Positions 7,781 to 16,090 of a DNA stretch of 64,000 bases are shown piece after piece (within the stretch, counting starts at the first letter, position 1; every line of letters starts with the position of its first letter). The DNA lies in contig NZ_AP022560.1 of NCBI RefSeq assembly GCF_010726085.1, positions 4,712,001 to 4,776,000 on the forward strand. Direction: 5' to 3'. Under the pieces are notes generated by a model that searched no databases, was not told the DNA's origin, and saw only the letters and a program-made list of their open reading frames with translations. Position numbers and translations under genes: made by a program. Origin of the DNA: Mycolicibacterium moriokaense. Its GTDB lineage: Bacteria; Actinomycetota; Actinomycetes; Mycobacteriales; Mycobacteriaceae.

Positions 7781-9004
7781 GTGCCCGCTGCGCCTGCGTC
7801 ACCAGCGTCAAGACCCACATGCACGGTTCCTCTGCACTCACCGGACTTCTATGCCGGAGATCCGTATCCGGCCTACCGCGAATTGCGCGCGAAGACCCCG
7901 GTCGTGTGGAACGCCGAAACCGAGTTCTGGGCGCTGACGAAGTACGAGGACATCCGGTACGTCTCCAGCAACCCGGGGCTGTTCACCTCGACCAAGGGGA
8001 TCACGATCCCCGACCCGCAAATCGACACGCCGGTGCAGGAGGGCAACCTGATCTTCACCGACCCGCCACGGCACCGGCAGCTCCGCAAGCTGATCAACGC
8101 GGGCTTCACCAAGCGGCAGGTGACGTTGCTGGAAGCGAAGGCGCGCGAGATCGTCAGAGGCATCGTCGACGGGATCGACCCAAGCCGCGAATACCAGTTC
8201 GCCGAGGAGATCGCCGCTCCCCTGCCAACGCGGATGATCGCGGAGATGATGGGCGCCCCACCCGAAGACTGGGAACAGTTCCGGGCATGGTCCGACGCGG
8301 CCGTCGGCCGCAACGACCCCGACATCGAGTTGGACAACTTCGAGGCGCTCGCCCAGCTGTACGAGTACTTCACGAAACTCATCGAGGAGCGGCGGGCCGG
8401 CAAGGTCGCACCGGACGCCGACCTGCTGAGCATCCTCGCTCACGCCGAGGTCGACGGTGAACGCCTCACCGACGCGGATCTCTTGAACTTCTCGTTCCTG
8501 CTGTTGGTGGCGGGCAACGAGACAACGCGCAACCTCATCGCATTGGGTACGCAGACCCTCGTCGAGCATCCCGACCAGTTCGCGCTGCTGCTGAGGGAAC
8601 CCTCGCTGTTGCCCAGCGCCATCGAGGAACTGCTGCGCTACACCAGCCCGGTGACCCACATGGCGCGGGAGGCGACCCAGGACGTCGAGATCCGTGGGCA
8701 GAAGGTCAAAGCAGGCGAAACCATCGTCATGCTCTACGGCGCGGCGAACCGCGACGAGGACATCTTCGGCGACACCGCAGAGGTGCTGGACATCACGCGC
8801 AGCCCCAACGTGCACATCGCATTCGGCGCAGGCGAACACTCATGCCTCGGCGCGCAGTTGGCGCGACTCGAGGCACAGGTCATGTTCGAGGTGCTGCTCG
8901 GAACCTACCCGTCGATCGAACTGACCGGGGAAGTGACGCGGCTGCGCGACACCATGGTGCCCGGCGTGAAGAAAATGCCCGTACGACTGGGAGCGAACGC
9001 CTGA
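7781..9004 (+). CDS. Cytochrome P450 (igr-like operon)
   Basis: A 407-residue soluble bacterial P450 monooxygenase. The oxygen-binding I helix reads VAGNETTRN (about residues 243-251), the K helix EELLRYTSP holds ExxR, and the haem loop FGAGEHSCLGAQLARLE places the proximal cysteine near residue 355. I placed the start at GTG 7781, 7 nt after GAGGAAGG, giving a normal length; the longer open frame from 7562 runs through the promoter. The stop overlaps the next start (TGATG). It heads an operon arranged like the cholesterol igr operon, whose first gene CYP125 oxidises the side-chain terminus, so side-chain hydroxylation of an isoprenoid or steroid-like substrate is a reasonable inference. Confidence 0.94.
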   Translation: MPAAPASPASRPTCTVPLHSPDFYAGDPYPAYRELRAKTPVVWNAETEFWALTKYEDIRYVSSNPGLFTSTKGITIPDPQIDTPVQEGNLIFTDPPRHRQLRKLINAGFTKRQVTLLEAKAREIVRGIVDGIDPSREYQFAEEIAAPLPTRMIAEMMGAPPEDWEQFRAWSDAAVGRNDPDIELDNFEALAQLYEYFTKLIEERRAGKVAPDADLLSILAHAEVDGERLTDADLLNFSFLLLVAGNETTRNLIALGTQTLVEHPDQFALLLREPSLLPSAIEELLRYTSPVTHMAREATQDVEIRGQKVKAGETIVMLYGAANRDEDIFGDTAEVLDITRSPNVHIAFGAGEHSCLGAQLARLEAQVMFEVLLGTYPSIELTGEVTRLRDTMVPGVKKMPVRLGANA

Positions 9005-10182
9005 TGGAGTTCGATTACACCCCCGAGCAGGAACAGCTGCGCAAGGACTACCGGCAACGTCTGGAAGCGGTCATGACGCCCGAACGGCGCGCGGCGGTCG
9101 CCGGACAGATGGAGGGCGGTGCGGCGATGACCGAGTGCCGACGAGCCCTCGGGGAAGCCGGACTACTCGGCGTCGCATGGCCGGTCGAGTACGGCGGCAG
9201 TGGTCTGACCGCACTCGAGCAGTACATATTCGCCGAGGAAGCACGCCGAGTGCGCGCGCCACTACCCTTCGTCACGCTGAATACCGTCGGACCCACGCTC
9301 ATCCAGTACGGCACGGAAGAGCAGAAGAACAAGTTTCTGCCCGCAATCCTCAAGGGCGAGATCGACTTCGCGATCGGATACTCCGAGCCGGGTGCGGGCA
9401 GTGACCTCGCGTCGCTGCGCACCTCCGCCGTGCGCGACGGCGACGAGTTCGTCATCAACGGTGCCAAGATGTTCACCAGTGGCGCAGCATTCGCGGACTA
9501 CATCTGGCTGGCCGCACGCACGGACCCGAATGTCAAGAAGCACAAGGGCATCACGGTGTTCATCGTGCCGACAGACTCGCCCGGATTCTCGTGGAAACCC
9601 CTGCACACCATGCCGGGCGTCTCGACCTACTACACCTTCTACGACGATGTTCGGGTGCCGGAGAGCGCAATCGTGCTCGGGGAGAACGAGGGTTGGAAGC
9701 TGGTGACGAACCAGCTGAACCTGGAACGGGCCGCACTCGGCAACCTCGGTGACTTGGAGCCCCTCTTCAACAAGACGCTCGACTGGGCAAGGAGCACGGC
9801 GCTCGACGACGGATACGTCATCGATCAGCCGTGGGTACAGCAGGCGCTCGCCCGGGTGGAAGCGCAGGTCGCGGCATACCGTCTGCTCAACCTTCGAGTG
9901 AACGCCACGATGAGTTCAGGCGCGCTGGGCATGGGTGAAGCCTCGGCGGCAAAGGTTTTCGGCACCGAACTCACGCAGCAGGTAGCGCGCGAGCTACTCG
10001 ACGTCGTCGGCCAGGCGGGCACCCGAAAGGGGGATTCCGCACCCTTGAAGGGCGAACTCGAGAAGGCCTACCGGTTGGCCGTCATCAACACCTTCGGCGG
10101 CGGCGCCAACGAACTGCAACGCGACATCATCGCCATGGCGGGTCTCGGCATGCCGCGCGCGCCCCGCGACGTACGAGCCTGA
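9004..10182 (+). CDS. Acyl-CoA dehydrogenase (first of a pair)
   Basis: A 392-residue FadE-type flavoprotein. The start ATG 9004 overlaps the P450 stop. The opening MEFDYTPEQEQLRKDYRQ is the N-terminal helix. IGYSEPGAGSDLASLRT (FAD and substrate loop), GAKMFTSGA, and C-terminal NTFGGGANELQRDIIA are typical. Mycobacterial acyl-CoA dehydrogenases in the cholesterol regulon are often alpha2-beta2 heterotetramers of two unequal FadE chains, for example FadE28-FadE29. A second, diverged chain is encoded four genes on (11174-12283), so the two products probably form one enzyme acting on a short branched side-chain CoA thioester. That pairing is inferred from context. Confidence 0.92.
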   Translation: MEFDYTPEQEQLRKDYRQRLEAVMTPERRAAVAGQMEGGAAMTECRRALGEAGLLGVAWPVEYGGSGLTALEQYIFAEEARRVRAPLPFVTLNTVGPTLIQYGTEEQKNKFLPAILKGEIDFAIGYSEPGAGSDLASLRTSAVRDGDEFVINGAKMFTSGAAFADYIWLAARTDPNVKKHKGITVFIVPTDSPGFSWKPLHTMPGVSTYYTFYDDVRVPESAIVLGENEGWKLVTNQLNLERAALGNLGDLEPLFNKTLDWARSTALDDGYVIDQPWVQQALARVEAQVAAYRLLNLRVNATMSSGALGMGEASAAKVFGTELTQQVARELLDVVGQAGTRKGDSAPLKGELEKAYRLAVINTFGGGANELQRDIIAMAGLGMPRAPRDVRA

Positions 10183-10198
10183 CGAAAGGACAGCAACA

Positions 10199-10744
10199 GT
10201 GACCAGCGAGGAACTACGAGAGCGCCTCGACGCGCTGATCGGCACCCCCACCGACGGGATCGGAAAGCCCACGCGCGCACCGGATCCGGTGAACGCCGCA
10301 ATGATCAGGCACTGGGCGTATGCCCTCGATGACATGAACCCGGCATACCTGGATCCCGAGTTCGCGGAAAACTCCCGCTACGGCGGCCTGGTGTCACCGC
10401 CGGTGATGCTGCAGAGCTGGACGATGCCTCCGCCGAAACTGGCAGGCATTCATGAGCGTGGCGGGGTGCCGGTCGAGATCAAGTCGAACCCGCTGGAGTT
10501 CCTCTCCGAGGCCGGCTACACCGGCATCATCGCGACCAACTCTGAATTCGAGATCGAGCGCTACCCCCGTGTCGGCGACGAGATCACCGCCGAAACGGTC
10601 TTCGACTCGATTTCAGATGAGAAGAAGACGGCGATGGGCAACGGATTCTTCGTCACTTGGGTGACGACCTACCGCGATCAGAACAACGAGGTGATCGGTC
10701 GTCAGTGGTTCCGCACGCTGCGATTCAAGACGGGCGGAAACTGA
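10199..10744 (+). CDS. MaoC-like (FAS1-type) dehydratase domain protein, ChsH2 N-terminal-like
   Basis: A 181-residue hot-dog protein. The GTG start at 10199 follows AAAGGA. The block WAYALDDMNPAYLDPEFAENSRYGG...SPPVM is typical of MaoC/FAS1-like enoyl-CoA hydratase N-terminal domains. In cholesterol side-chain degradation ChsH2 carries this fold at its N terminus and a DUF35 domain at its C terminus, and pairs with ChsH1. Here the DUF35 part is a separate gene that begins at the overlapping TGATG (10742-10746). The product probably heterodimerises with the ChsH1-like MaoC protein at 12280-12732 to hydrate the enoyl-CoA. The Asp/His catalytic signature is better in that partner. Confidence 0.85.
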   Translation: MTSEELRERLDALIGTPTDGIGKPTRAPDPVNAAMIRHWAYALDDMNPAYLDPEFAENSRYGGLVSPPVMLQSWTMPPPKLAGIHERGGVPVEIKSNPLEFLSEAGYTGIIATNSEFEIERYPRVGDEITAETVFDSISDEKKTAMGNGFFVTWVTTYRDQNNEVIGRQWFRTLRFKTGGN

Positions 10745-11157
10745 TGGCGTCCAGGCTGGCCCCCACGATCAGCCCGGACACCGAGTTCTTCTGGTCGGGT
10801 TTGAAAGAGCACGAGCTCCGCATCCAGCGTTGCACCGACTGCCAGACGCTGCGCGTTCCGCCGCGTCCGATGTGCGGCAACTGCCAATCACTGAACTGGG
10901 ACTACGTCGCGTCGAGCGGGCGCGGCACCGTGTACTCCTTCGTGATGCCGAAATATCCACCGCTGCCGTTCCTCGAGTACCCCTATGTCGTGGCGCTCAT
11001 CGAGCTGGATGAGGGTGTGCGCATCGTGTCGAACCTCTGCGACATCGAGCCAGAGGCCATCGAGGTAGGGATGCCCGTCGAGGCCTTCTACGAGACCTTC
11101 GAGGCCCTCCCATCCGGTGACGAACTGGTACTCCACCAGTTTCGGCCGGCCCGCTGA
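10744..11157 (+). CDS. DUF35 OB-fold/zinc-ribbon protein (partner of the Ltp2-like aldolase)
   Basis: A 137-residue protein with an N-terminal helix and rubredoxin-like zinc ribbon (CTDCQTLRVPPRPMCGNC, two CxxC pairs near residues 31-49), then an OB fold (SGRGTVYSFVMPKYP, YVVALIELDEGVRIVSN). DUF35 proteins act as obligate partners of thiolase-fold lipid-transfer proteins. The DUF35 domain of ChsH2 is known to bind and activate the Ltp2 retro-aldolase. ATG 10744 overlaps the stop of the MaoC-like gene, so this looks like the second half of ChsH2 as an independent cistron. The Ltp2-like partner is at 12729-13895. Confidence 0.88.
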   Translation: MASRLAPTISPDTEFFWSGLKEHELRIQRCTDCQTLRVPPRPMCGNCQSLNWDYVASSGRGTVYSFVMPKYPPLPFLEYPYVVALIELDEGVRIVSNLCDIEPEAIEVGMPVEAFYETFEALPSGDELVLHQFRPAR

Positions 11158-11173
11158 GAGGCAAGCAACGGAC

Positions 11174-12283
11174 ATGGATTTCTCTTTCACCGAGGAGCAG
11201 GAAACCGTCGGCAAGGTCGCCCGGCAGCTGTTCGAGCACCGCGCCACCCCCGAGCGTCTGACCGAACTCGAGGCCGGCGACGTGCGATACGACGCCGAGT
11301 TGTGGAGCGAGCTGGCGTCGTCGGACCTATTGGGGATCGCACTGCCCGAATCGGTGGGCGGCAGCGGGGGCGGATTCCTCGAACTCGGTGTCCTGCTCGC
11401 CGAGGTCGGGTGGAGCGTGGCACCGGTGCCCGTCTATGCGACGCTGGCACTCGGCGCCGATACCATTGCGCGGCACGGTGATTCCGCATTGCAGCAGCGC
11501 TATCTCCCCAGTGTGATCGACGGTAGCGTCATCCTCACGGCCGCGTTGGCCGAGCCGGGTAATTCCGACCCGGCGGCACCACAGGCGACCGCTCGCGCCG
11601 ACGGCGGGGTGTGGCGGCTGGACGGCGTCAAGGAGCTGGTCCCCGCCGCACAACTCGCCACGGCCATCGTGGTCTCGGCGCGGTGCGACGACGGCCCCGC
11701 GCTGTTTGTCGTCGACTCCGGAACCGACGGTGTAACGGTCACACCGGTGAGCACCACCAACGGTGAGCCGTTCGCCGACGTCGAGCTCAACGGTGCGACG
11801 GGCCACCGGCTCACCGAGAACGCGCATGCAGATATCGTCGGCTCGCTCTACACACGTGCCCTGGTCGGGCTGTGCGCGATCCAAGTCGGCGTCACAGAGC
11901 GGGCATTGAAGCTCGCGGCCTCCTACACCGGCCAGCGCGAGCAGTTCGGCCGACCCATCGGATCGTTTCAGGCCGTACAGCAGCGGCTCGCCGACGCCTT
12001 CATCGATGTCGAAGCCATCCGCTGGACCACCTGGTACGCCGCGTGGCTCATCGCCGAAGGGCGGCCGGCCGAGCGGGAGTCGGCCATCGCGAAGTTCTGG
12101 GCCGCCGAGGCCGGAGCCCGCGTCACGGCATCGGCTCAGCAGGTGCACGGCGGCATGGGCATCGACGTCACCTATCCCCTGTCCCGTTATTTCCTGTGGG
12201 CCAAGCAGATCGAGCTGACGCTCGGCTCGGCGTCCCAACAGTTGAGCCGGCTCGGCGCCGCCTATCCGGAAGGAATCAAATGA
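11174..12283 (+). CDS. Acyl-CoA dehydrogenase (second of a pair)
   Basis: A 369-residue FadE-type chain, shorter and more diverged than its neighbour at 9004. The start ATG 11174 opens MDFSFTEEQETVGKVARQLF. The middle domain has LTAALAEPGNSDPAAPQATA in place of the usual EPGAGSD loop. The C-terminal domain has REQFGRPIGSFQAVQQRLAD and QQVHGGMGIDVTYPLSRY. This asymmetry fits the FadE28/FadE29-type heterotetramers of mycobacterial steroid catabolism, where each chain contributes only part of the active site. The stop overlaps the ATG of the next gene (ATGA), so they are co-translated. Confidence 0.9.
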   Translation: MDFSFTEEQETVGKVARQLFEHRATPERLTELEAGDVRYDAELWSELASSDLLGIALPESVGGSGGGFLELGVLLAEVGWSVAPVPVYATLALGADTIARHGDSALQQRYLPSVIDGSVILTAALAEPGNSDPAAPQATARADGGVWRLDGVKELVPAAQLATAIVVSARCDDGPALFVVDSGTDGVTVTPVSTTNGEPFADVELNGATGHRLTENAHADIVGSLYTRALVGLCAIQVGVTERALKLAASYTGQREQFGRPIGSFQAVQQRLADAFIDVEAIRWTTWYAAWLIAEGRPAERESAIAKFWAAEAGARVTASAQQVHGGMGIDVTYPLSRYFLWAKQIELTLGSASQQLSRLGAAYPEGIK

Positions 12284-12732
12284 CCACCACCGCTGACCGC
12301 ACCACGACGCTGAAGTGGAACTCGATCAGTGTCGGCGACGAAGTCACCCCGATGGACGTTCCGGTGACCACCACACTCATCGTCGCCGGGGCCATCGCCT
12401 CGCGGGACTACATGCCGGTACACCATGACCGCGACTTCGCCAATTCCCAAGGCTCCAAAGACATCTTCCTGAACATCCTGACGACCAACGGGCTGTGCGT
12501 GAAGTTCCTGCACGACTGGGCCGGGCCGGAGGCGATGGTCAAGAAGCTGTCGATCCGCCTCGGAGTGCCCGCGTACCCGAACGATCCGCTGCACTTCACG
12601 GGCAGCGTCACCGACAAGTCGTCGGCGGACGGCGAGGGTTTCGTCGAGGTCACGTTCAAGGGCACCAACAGCCTCGGCGACCACGTTTCCGGCACCGCGG
12701 TGCTCAGCCTGCTCGACGGGGTCGATGCATGA
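12280..12732 (+). CDS. MaoC-like enoyl-CoA hydratase, ChsH1-like
   Basis: A 150-residue single hot-dog domain. The segment SRDYMPVHHDRDFANSQGSK near residues 45-64 carries the (R)-hydratase signature D-x-x-P-x-H, with the Asp and His that activate water. FLNILTTNGLCVKFLHDW and FTGSVTDK follow as expected. Length and position immediately before the Ltp2-like gene match ChsH1 in the igr operon. The likely partner is the MaoC-like protein at 10199-10744, together making the heteromeric hydratase that forms the beta-hydroxyacyl-CoA cleaved by the aldolase. ATG 12280 overlaps the previous stop, and its own stop overlaps the next ATG. Confidence 0.88.
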   Translation: MTTTADRTTTLKWNSISVGDEVTPMDVPVTTTLIVAGAIASRDYMPVHHDRDFANSQGSKDIFLNILTTNGLCVKFLHDWAGPEAMVKKLSIRLGVPAYPNDPLHFTGSVTDKSSADGEGFVEVTFKGTNSLGDHVSGTAVLSLLDGVDA

Positions 12733-13895
12733 GCGGCATCGCCGGTAAGGCCGCACTCGTCGGGATCGGCCAGACGGAGTTCTCCAAGGAGTCAGGCCGC
12801 AGCGAAATGCAATTGGCCTGTGAGGCAGTTAAATCCGCGATCGAGGATGCCGGGCTGCGTCCCACCGACGTCGACGGCATGGTCACCTTCTCCGTCGACG
12901 AGAACGAGGAGATCGAGGTCGCCCGCAACGTCGGCATTCGCGACCTCAACTTCTTCACACGGGTGCCGCACGGGGGCGGCGCCGCCGCAGGTACGGTCAT
13001 GCAGGCGGCGATGGCGGTGGCGACAGGCGTTGCCGAGGTCGTGGTCTGTTACCGCGCGTTCAACGAACGCTCCGGATTCCGGTTCGGCGGCGCGGGCCGC
13101 CAGCCCGGTGTGACTCCTCTGTGGATGGCCCCGTACGCACCGTTCGCGTTGATGACTCCCGCCGCCTGGGTGGCGCTGCACGCACAGCGCTACATGTCGA
13201 CGTACGGCGTCACCAACGCCGATTTCGGCAAGATCTCAGTCATCGATCGCAAACACGCCGCCAACAACCCCGACGCCTGGTTCTACGGCAAGCCGATAAC
13301 GATTGAGCAGCATCAGGAGTCACGCTGGATCGTCGAACCCGTCTTGCGGCTGCTGGACTGCTGCCAGGAGAGCGACGGCGGTGTGGCACTTGTCGTCACC
13401 AGCGTTGAGCGGGCACGCGATCTGGCCCAACCGCCGGCCGTCATCACCGCCGCCGCGCAGGGCGCCGCCTACGACGGTGAGGTCATGACGAGCTACTACC
13501 GGGAGGAGATCACCGGGCTGCCCGAAATGGGCGTGGTCGGCGAGCGCCTCTGGCGGGACTCTGGACTCAAGCCCAACGACATCTCAACCGCGTTCCTGTA
13601 CGACCACTTCACACCCTTCGTGTTCACCCAACTCGAGGAACTCGGATTCTGCGGCCGCGGGGAGGCGAAGGACTTCGTCTCGGTCGACGAGCTGTCCCTC
13701 GGCGGCCGAATGCCGATCAACACCAACGGCGGTCTACTCGGCGAGGCCTACATCCACGGGATGAACGGCATCACCGAAGGCGTCCGCCAGGTGCGCGGCA
13801 CCTCCTACAACCAGGTCGAGGACGTCGAGCACGTCCTGGTGACCTCCGGCACAGGCGTCCCGACCAGCGGCCTGATCCTGGCGCCTGACCGTTAG
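12729..13895 (+). CDS. Thiolase-fold lipid-transfer protein/retro-aldolase, Ltp2-like
   Basis: A 388-residue thiolase-superfamily protein of the non-specific lipid-transfer type. It starts SGIAGKAALVGIGQTEFSKESGR and lacks a clear thiolase nucleophile in the VMQAAMAVATG region. Two tyrosines stand in blocks like those reported as essential in the Ltp2 side-chain aldolase: FLYDHFTPFVFTQLEELGFC, and NTNGGLLGEAYIHGMNG. Ltp2 cleaves the 17-hydroxy side-chain CoA into a ketone and propionyl-CoA and needs a DUF35 partner, which is encoded here at 10744-11157. I infer a retro-aldol cleavage on a related tertiary-hydroxy acyl-CoA. ATG 12729 overlaps the previous stop. Confidence 0.88.
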   Translation: MSGIAGKAALVGIGQTEFSKESGRSEMQLACEAVKSAIEDAGLRPTDVDGMVTFSVDENEEIEVARNVGIRDLNFFTRVPHGGGAAAGTVMQAAMAVATGVAEVVVCYRAFNERSGFRFGGAGRQPGVTPLWMAPYAPFALMTPAAWVALHAQRYMSTYGVTNADFGKISVIDRKHAANNPDAWFYGKPITIEQHQESRWIVEPVLRLLDCCQESDGGVALVVTSVERARDLAQPPAVITAAAQGAAYDGEVMTSYYREEITGLPEMGVVGERLWRDSGLKPNDISTAFLYDHFTPFVFTQLEELGFCGRGEAKDFVSVDELSLGGRMPINTNGGLLGEAYIHGMNGITEGVRQVRGTSYNQVEDVEHVLVTSGTGVPTSGLILAPDR

Positions 13896-13899
13896 CCTC

Positions 13900-14520
13900 A
13901 TGGCTGTGGGGATCGAAGCGACGCAGGCAACCACGACCGACACCCGGGGTGCCATCATCTCGGCTGCCTTCGCCTGCTTTCGTACCGTCGGCCTGAGCAA
14001 GACGACGATCGTCGACATCGCCAAGGCGGCCGATGTCTCCCGCAGCACGTTCTACGAGTATTTCCGCGACAAGGAATCCATCGTCGAAGCATGCGCCGAA
14101 GCGGCGTCGCAGCGGTTCTACCGGAATATGGCCAAGGCTATCGACCGTCATGGGGGCAGCACCCTGGAAGGCCGACTGGTGCGGGCCGCCGTCTTCGTCA
14201 CGCAGGCACGTCAGGTCGTCGAACCCGAGGCGTACTTCGACGAGGAGGAAGTGAACCTCATGATGACGAAGAACGCGGCGACCCTGCTGAAGGAATGCGC
14301 CGAGTTCCTCGCACCCTACGTCTCGGCGGCGAGGCTGACCGGCGAGGTCCGCAGTGACCTCGATGTCGCGTCCGCCACCGAATGGTTCGCACGGATGTTG
14401 TTCTCACTGTTCACCACTCCGTCGCCGAACATCGACATGCGAGACGACAAGGCCGTGGCGGAGTTCGTGCGGCCGTACGTCGTCAACGGCTTCGTCGAGA
14501 ACCGCCCCCGGCGCCGCTGA
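13900..14520 (+). CDS. TetR-family regulator (end of igr-like operon)
   Basis: A 206-residue repressor. The N-terminal helix-turn-helix reads IVDIAKAADVSRSTFYEYFRDKESIVEA (about residues 34-61) after the helix AIISAAFACFRTVGLSKTT. The C-terminal ligand domain ends in ATEWFARMLFSLF and RPYVVNGF. It begins 5 bp after the thiolase stop, so it is probably part of the operon and may sense a pathway CoA ester. Candidate targets are the GGACA/TGTCC cluster at 7718-7756, or the recurrent family-A palindromes; sequence alone does not decide. An inverted-repeat element follows its stop. Confidence 0.9.
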   Translation: MAVGIEATQATTTDTRGAIISAAFACFRTVGLSKTTIVDIAKAADVSRSTFYEYFRDKESIVEACAEAASQRFYRNMAKAIDRHGGSTLEGRLVRAAVFVTQARQVVEPEAYFDEEEVNLMMTKNAATLLKECAEFLAPYVSAARLTGEVRSDLDVASATEWFARMLFSLFTTPSPNIDMRDDKAVAEFVRPYVVNGFVENRPRRR

Positions 14521-14525
14521 CCCCA

Positions 14526-14578
14526 GCGATTTGTGTGCGTCGGGGAGCGCCCAACGCAACTAAACGCACACAAATCGC
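14526..14578. repeat. Intergenic inverted repeat, copy 1 (GCGATTTGTGTGCGT arms)
   Basis: Two perfect 15-nt arms, GCGATTTGTGTGCGT at 14526-14540 and its complement at 14564-14578, flank a 23-nt loop containing GGAGCG. The element fills the gap between the convergent TetR and CoA-transferase genes and could fold as a bidirectional terminator. Two further copies are at 20491-20545 and 23978-24030, with similar arms and loops. Confidence 0.8.
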
Positions 14579-14591
14579 CATAAATCCGAAC

Positions 14592-15812
14592 TCACAAAAT
14601 CGCTCCGGCTTGCTTGTACTTCTCGATCGTGTCCCAGTCCATACCCGCATCCATCAACACCTCTTCGGTGTGCTGACCGTGCTCGGGCGCACCCGGAGGC
14701 ACCACAGACCGTTCGTCGAACTGGACGGGATTGGTGGGCAGCGCGAACGGCACACCGTTGACGGTTTCGGTATGTGCGACATATCCATTCGCCGTCACAG
14801 CGGGATCCTCACAGAGTTCGGCAGGCGTCTGCACGATGCCCCACGCACCGGACAGCGGCGCCAGCGTCACCCGCCATTCGGCCAGGGTGTGCCTGGCGAA
14901 CGCCTCGTCGAGCAACGCGATCAACTCGACGCGATTCGCGTATCGCGACGCCGGGTCGGCGAACCGCGGGTCGTCGACCAACTCGGGAAGACCGATCACC
15001 CGCATCGCCTCGGCATAGAACTTGTCGAGCTGGAGCATCATCAGCTGTACGTATCGTCCGTCTTTGGTTCGATACGTGCCTACGAGCGGGTTCGGCGAAT
15101 CGGCGTGGGTGAACTTCGGAATGGCGCTCCCCCCGTGGATTTGGCTCACCGCGACGTCGGGACTTAGATTCCACGCCGCCAATCCGAGTAGTGACACGTC
15201 GACGACCGAACCCTTACCCGTCGTCGCCTTCCGGTAGAGCGCCGCGGCGATACCGCCTGCGATCGTCAGTCCGCCAAGCAGATCGCCGAAGGCCGGCCGC
15301 GAGCGCACCAACTCGTCACGTTCCTCGGTCAAGACAGTGGCGATGCCGCCGCGCGCCCAGTAGGACACGCCGTCGTAACCCGGTTTGTTCGCGTCCGGCC
15401 CCTTCGGTCCGTGCCCCGATCCGCGGACATACACGATGCTCGGATTGGCGGCACGGATGCCGTCGACGTCGATGCCCAGCTTCTTGCGACGTTCCGGCAG
15501 ATAACTGGTGAGGAACACATCGCAGGTCTTGGCCAGTTCGCGGACGACCTCCTGACCGCCGGGAGTGCTCAGGTCGACGCCGATGGACTTCTTCCCGCGA
15601 TTGGGGATCTCGATCATGTAGTTGACCGACCCGCCGCCTTCGTCGACGATGCCCATCGTGACCAGACCGCGCTGCGGATCACCGCCCTGACGCGGTTCGA
15701 CCTTGATGACCTCTGCACCCCACTCGGCGAGTACCGCTCCCGCCGACGGGACGAAGGTCCAGGCCGCGACCTCGAGCACTCGTACTCCTTCGAGTACTTT
15801 CTCCTCGGAAAT
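14592..15812 (-). CDS. Single-domain CaiB/BaiF CoA-transferase
   Basis: A family III CoA-transferase of about 400 residues. The blocks are VLEVAAWTFVPSAGAVLAEWGAEVIKVE at the N terminus, GPKGPDANKPGYDGVSYWARGG with the canonical aspartate (PGYD), and ERDELVRSRPAFGDLLGGLTIAGG. The conventional start is GTG 15779, with GAAGGAG 5 nt before. That start removes the usual EGVRV first strand. The frame is open further to an ATT codon at 15812, 5 nt after AGGAGG, which would restore a complete N terminus (ISEEKVLEGVRVLEV). I give the longer form, but either start is possible. It is divergent from the acyl-CoA ligase, with family-A operators between them. Confidence 0.85.
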   Translation of the reverse strand: MSEEKVLEGVRVLEVAAWTFVPSAGAVLAEWGAEVIKVEPRQGGDPQRGLVTMGIVDEGGGSVNYMIEIPNRGKKSIGVDLSTPGGQEVVRELAKTCDVFLTSYLPERRKKLGIDVDGIRAANPSIVYVRGSGHGPKGPDANKPGYDGVSYWARGGIATVLTEERDELVRSRPAFGDLLGGLTIAGGIAAALYRKATTGKGSVVDVSLLGLAAWNLSPDVAVSQIHGGSAIPKFTHADSPNPLVGTYRTKDGRYVQLMMLQLDKFYAEAMRVIGLPELVDDPRFADPASRYANRVELIALLDEAFARHTLAEWRVTLAPLSGAWGIVQTPAELCEDPAVTANGYVAHTETVNGVPFALPTNPVQFDERSVVPPGAPEHGQHTEEVLMDAGMDWDTIEKYKQAGAIL

Positions 15813-15825
15813 GACGCCCTCCTGC

Positions 15826-15864
15826 GATAACGGTCATTTACAATTCCTGAGAATGTCACTTTCG
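15826..15864. promoter_or_regulatory. Two operator-like palindromes (family A) before the CoA-transferase
   Basis: GATAA-CGGTCA-TTTAC (15826-15841) and TGAGAATGTCACTTTCG (15848-15864) both fit the family-A pattern. They lie directly upstream of the minus-strand CoA-transferase, the first overlapping the region just before its ribosome-binding site. The remaining stretch to 16008 shows no convincing gene or repeat. Confidence 0.5.
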
Positions 15865-16008
15865 GCGCGCTTTGTAAAACCGCTACGGACGGCGGACACC
15901 CGCTCCAAAAGCTCCGAGTCACCGGCCGCCCAGAACGCCCGCCTCGACGCGATCCAGACTGTCGGACTCCGTCGGTCCCGGTGCGTCCATGGCGCAGCGT
16001 AGCGGGTA

Positions 16009-16026
16009 TGAGAACCGGTATTCTCG
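16009..16026. promoter_or_regulatory. Operator-like palindrome (family A) before the acyl-CoA ligase
   Basis: TGAGAACCGGTATTCTCG has perfect GAGAA/TTCTC arms with a 6-nt spacer. It lies 65 bp before the ligase start at 16091. Confidence 0.55.
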
Positions 16027-16090
16027 TCAATGGGAAAGCCGACTATCCTGTTGAGGCCAAACATCGCCCAAGGCAAGGACGCCGACCGCA

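Noticed and set aside
14382..15167. 261-residue plus-strand frame opposite the CoA-transferase
   Set aside because: It crosses the inverted repeat and shows no domain, and the CoA-transferase on the other strand has conserved motifs.
15865..16008. Possible gene remnant in the gap before the acyl-CoA ligase
   Set aside because: Short reading frames on either strand have no recognisable motif, so I treat the stretch as promoter DNA between two operators.
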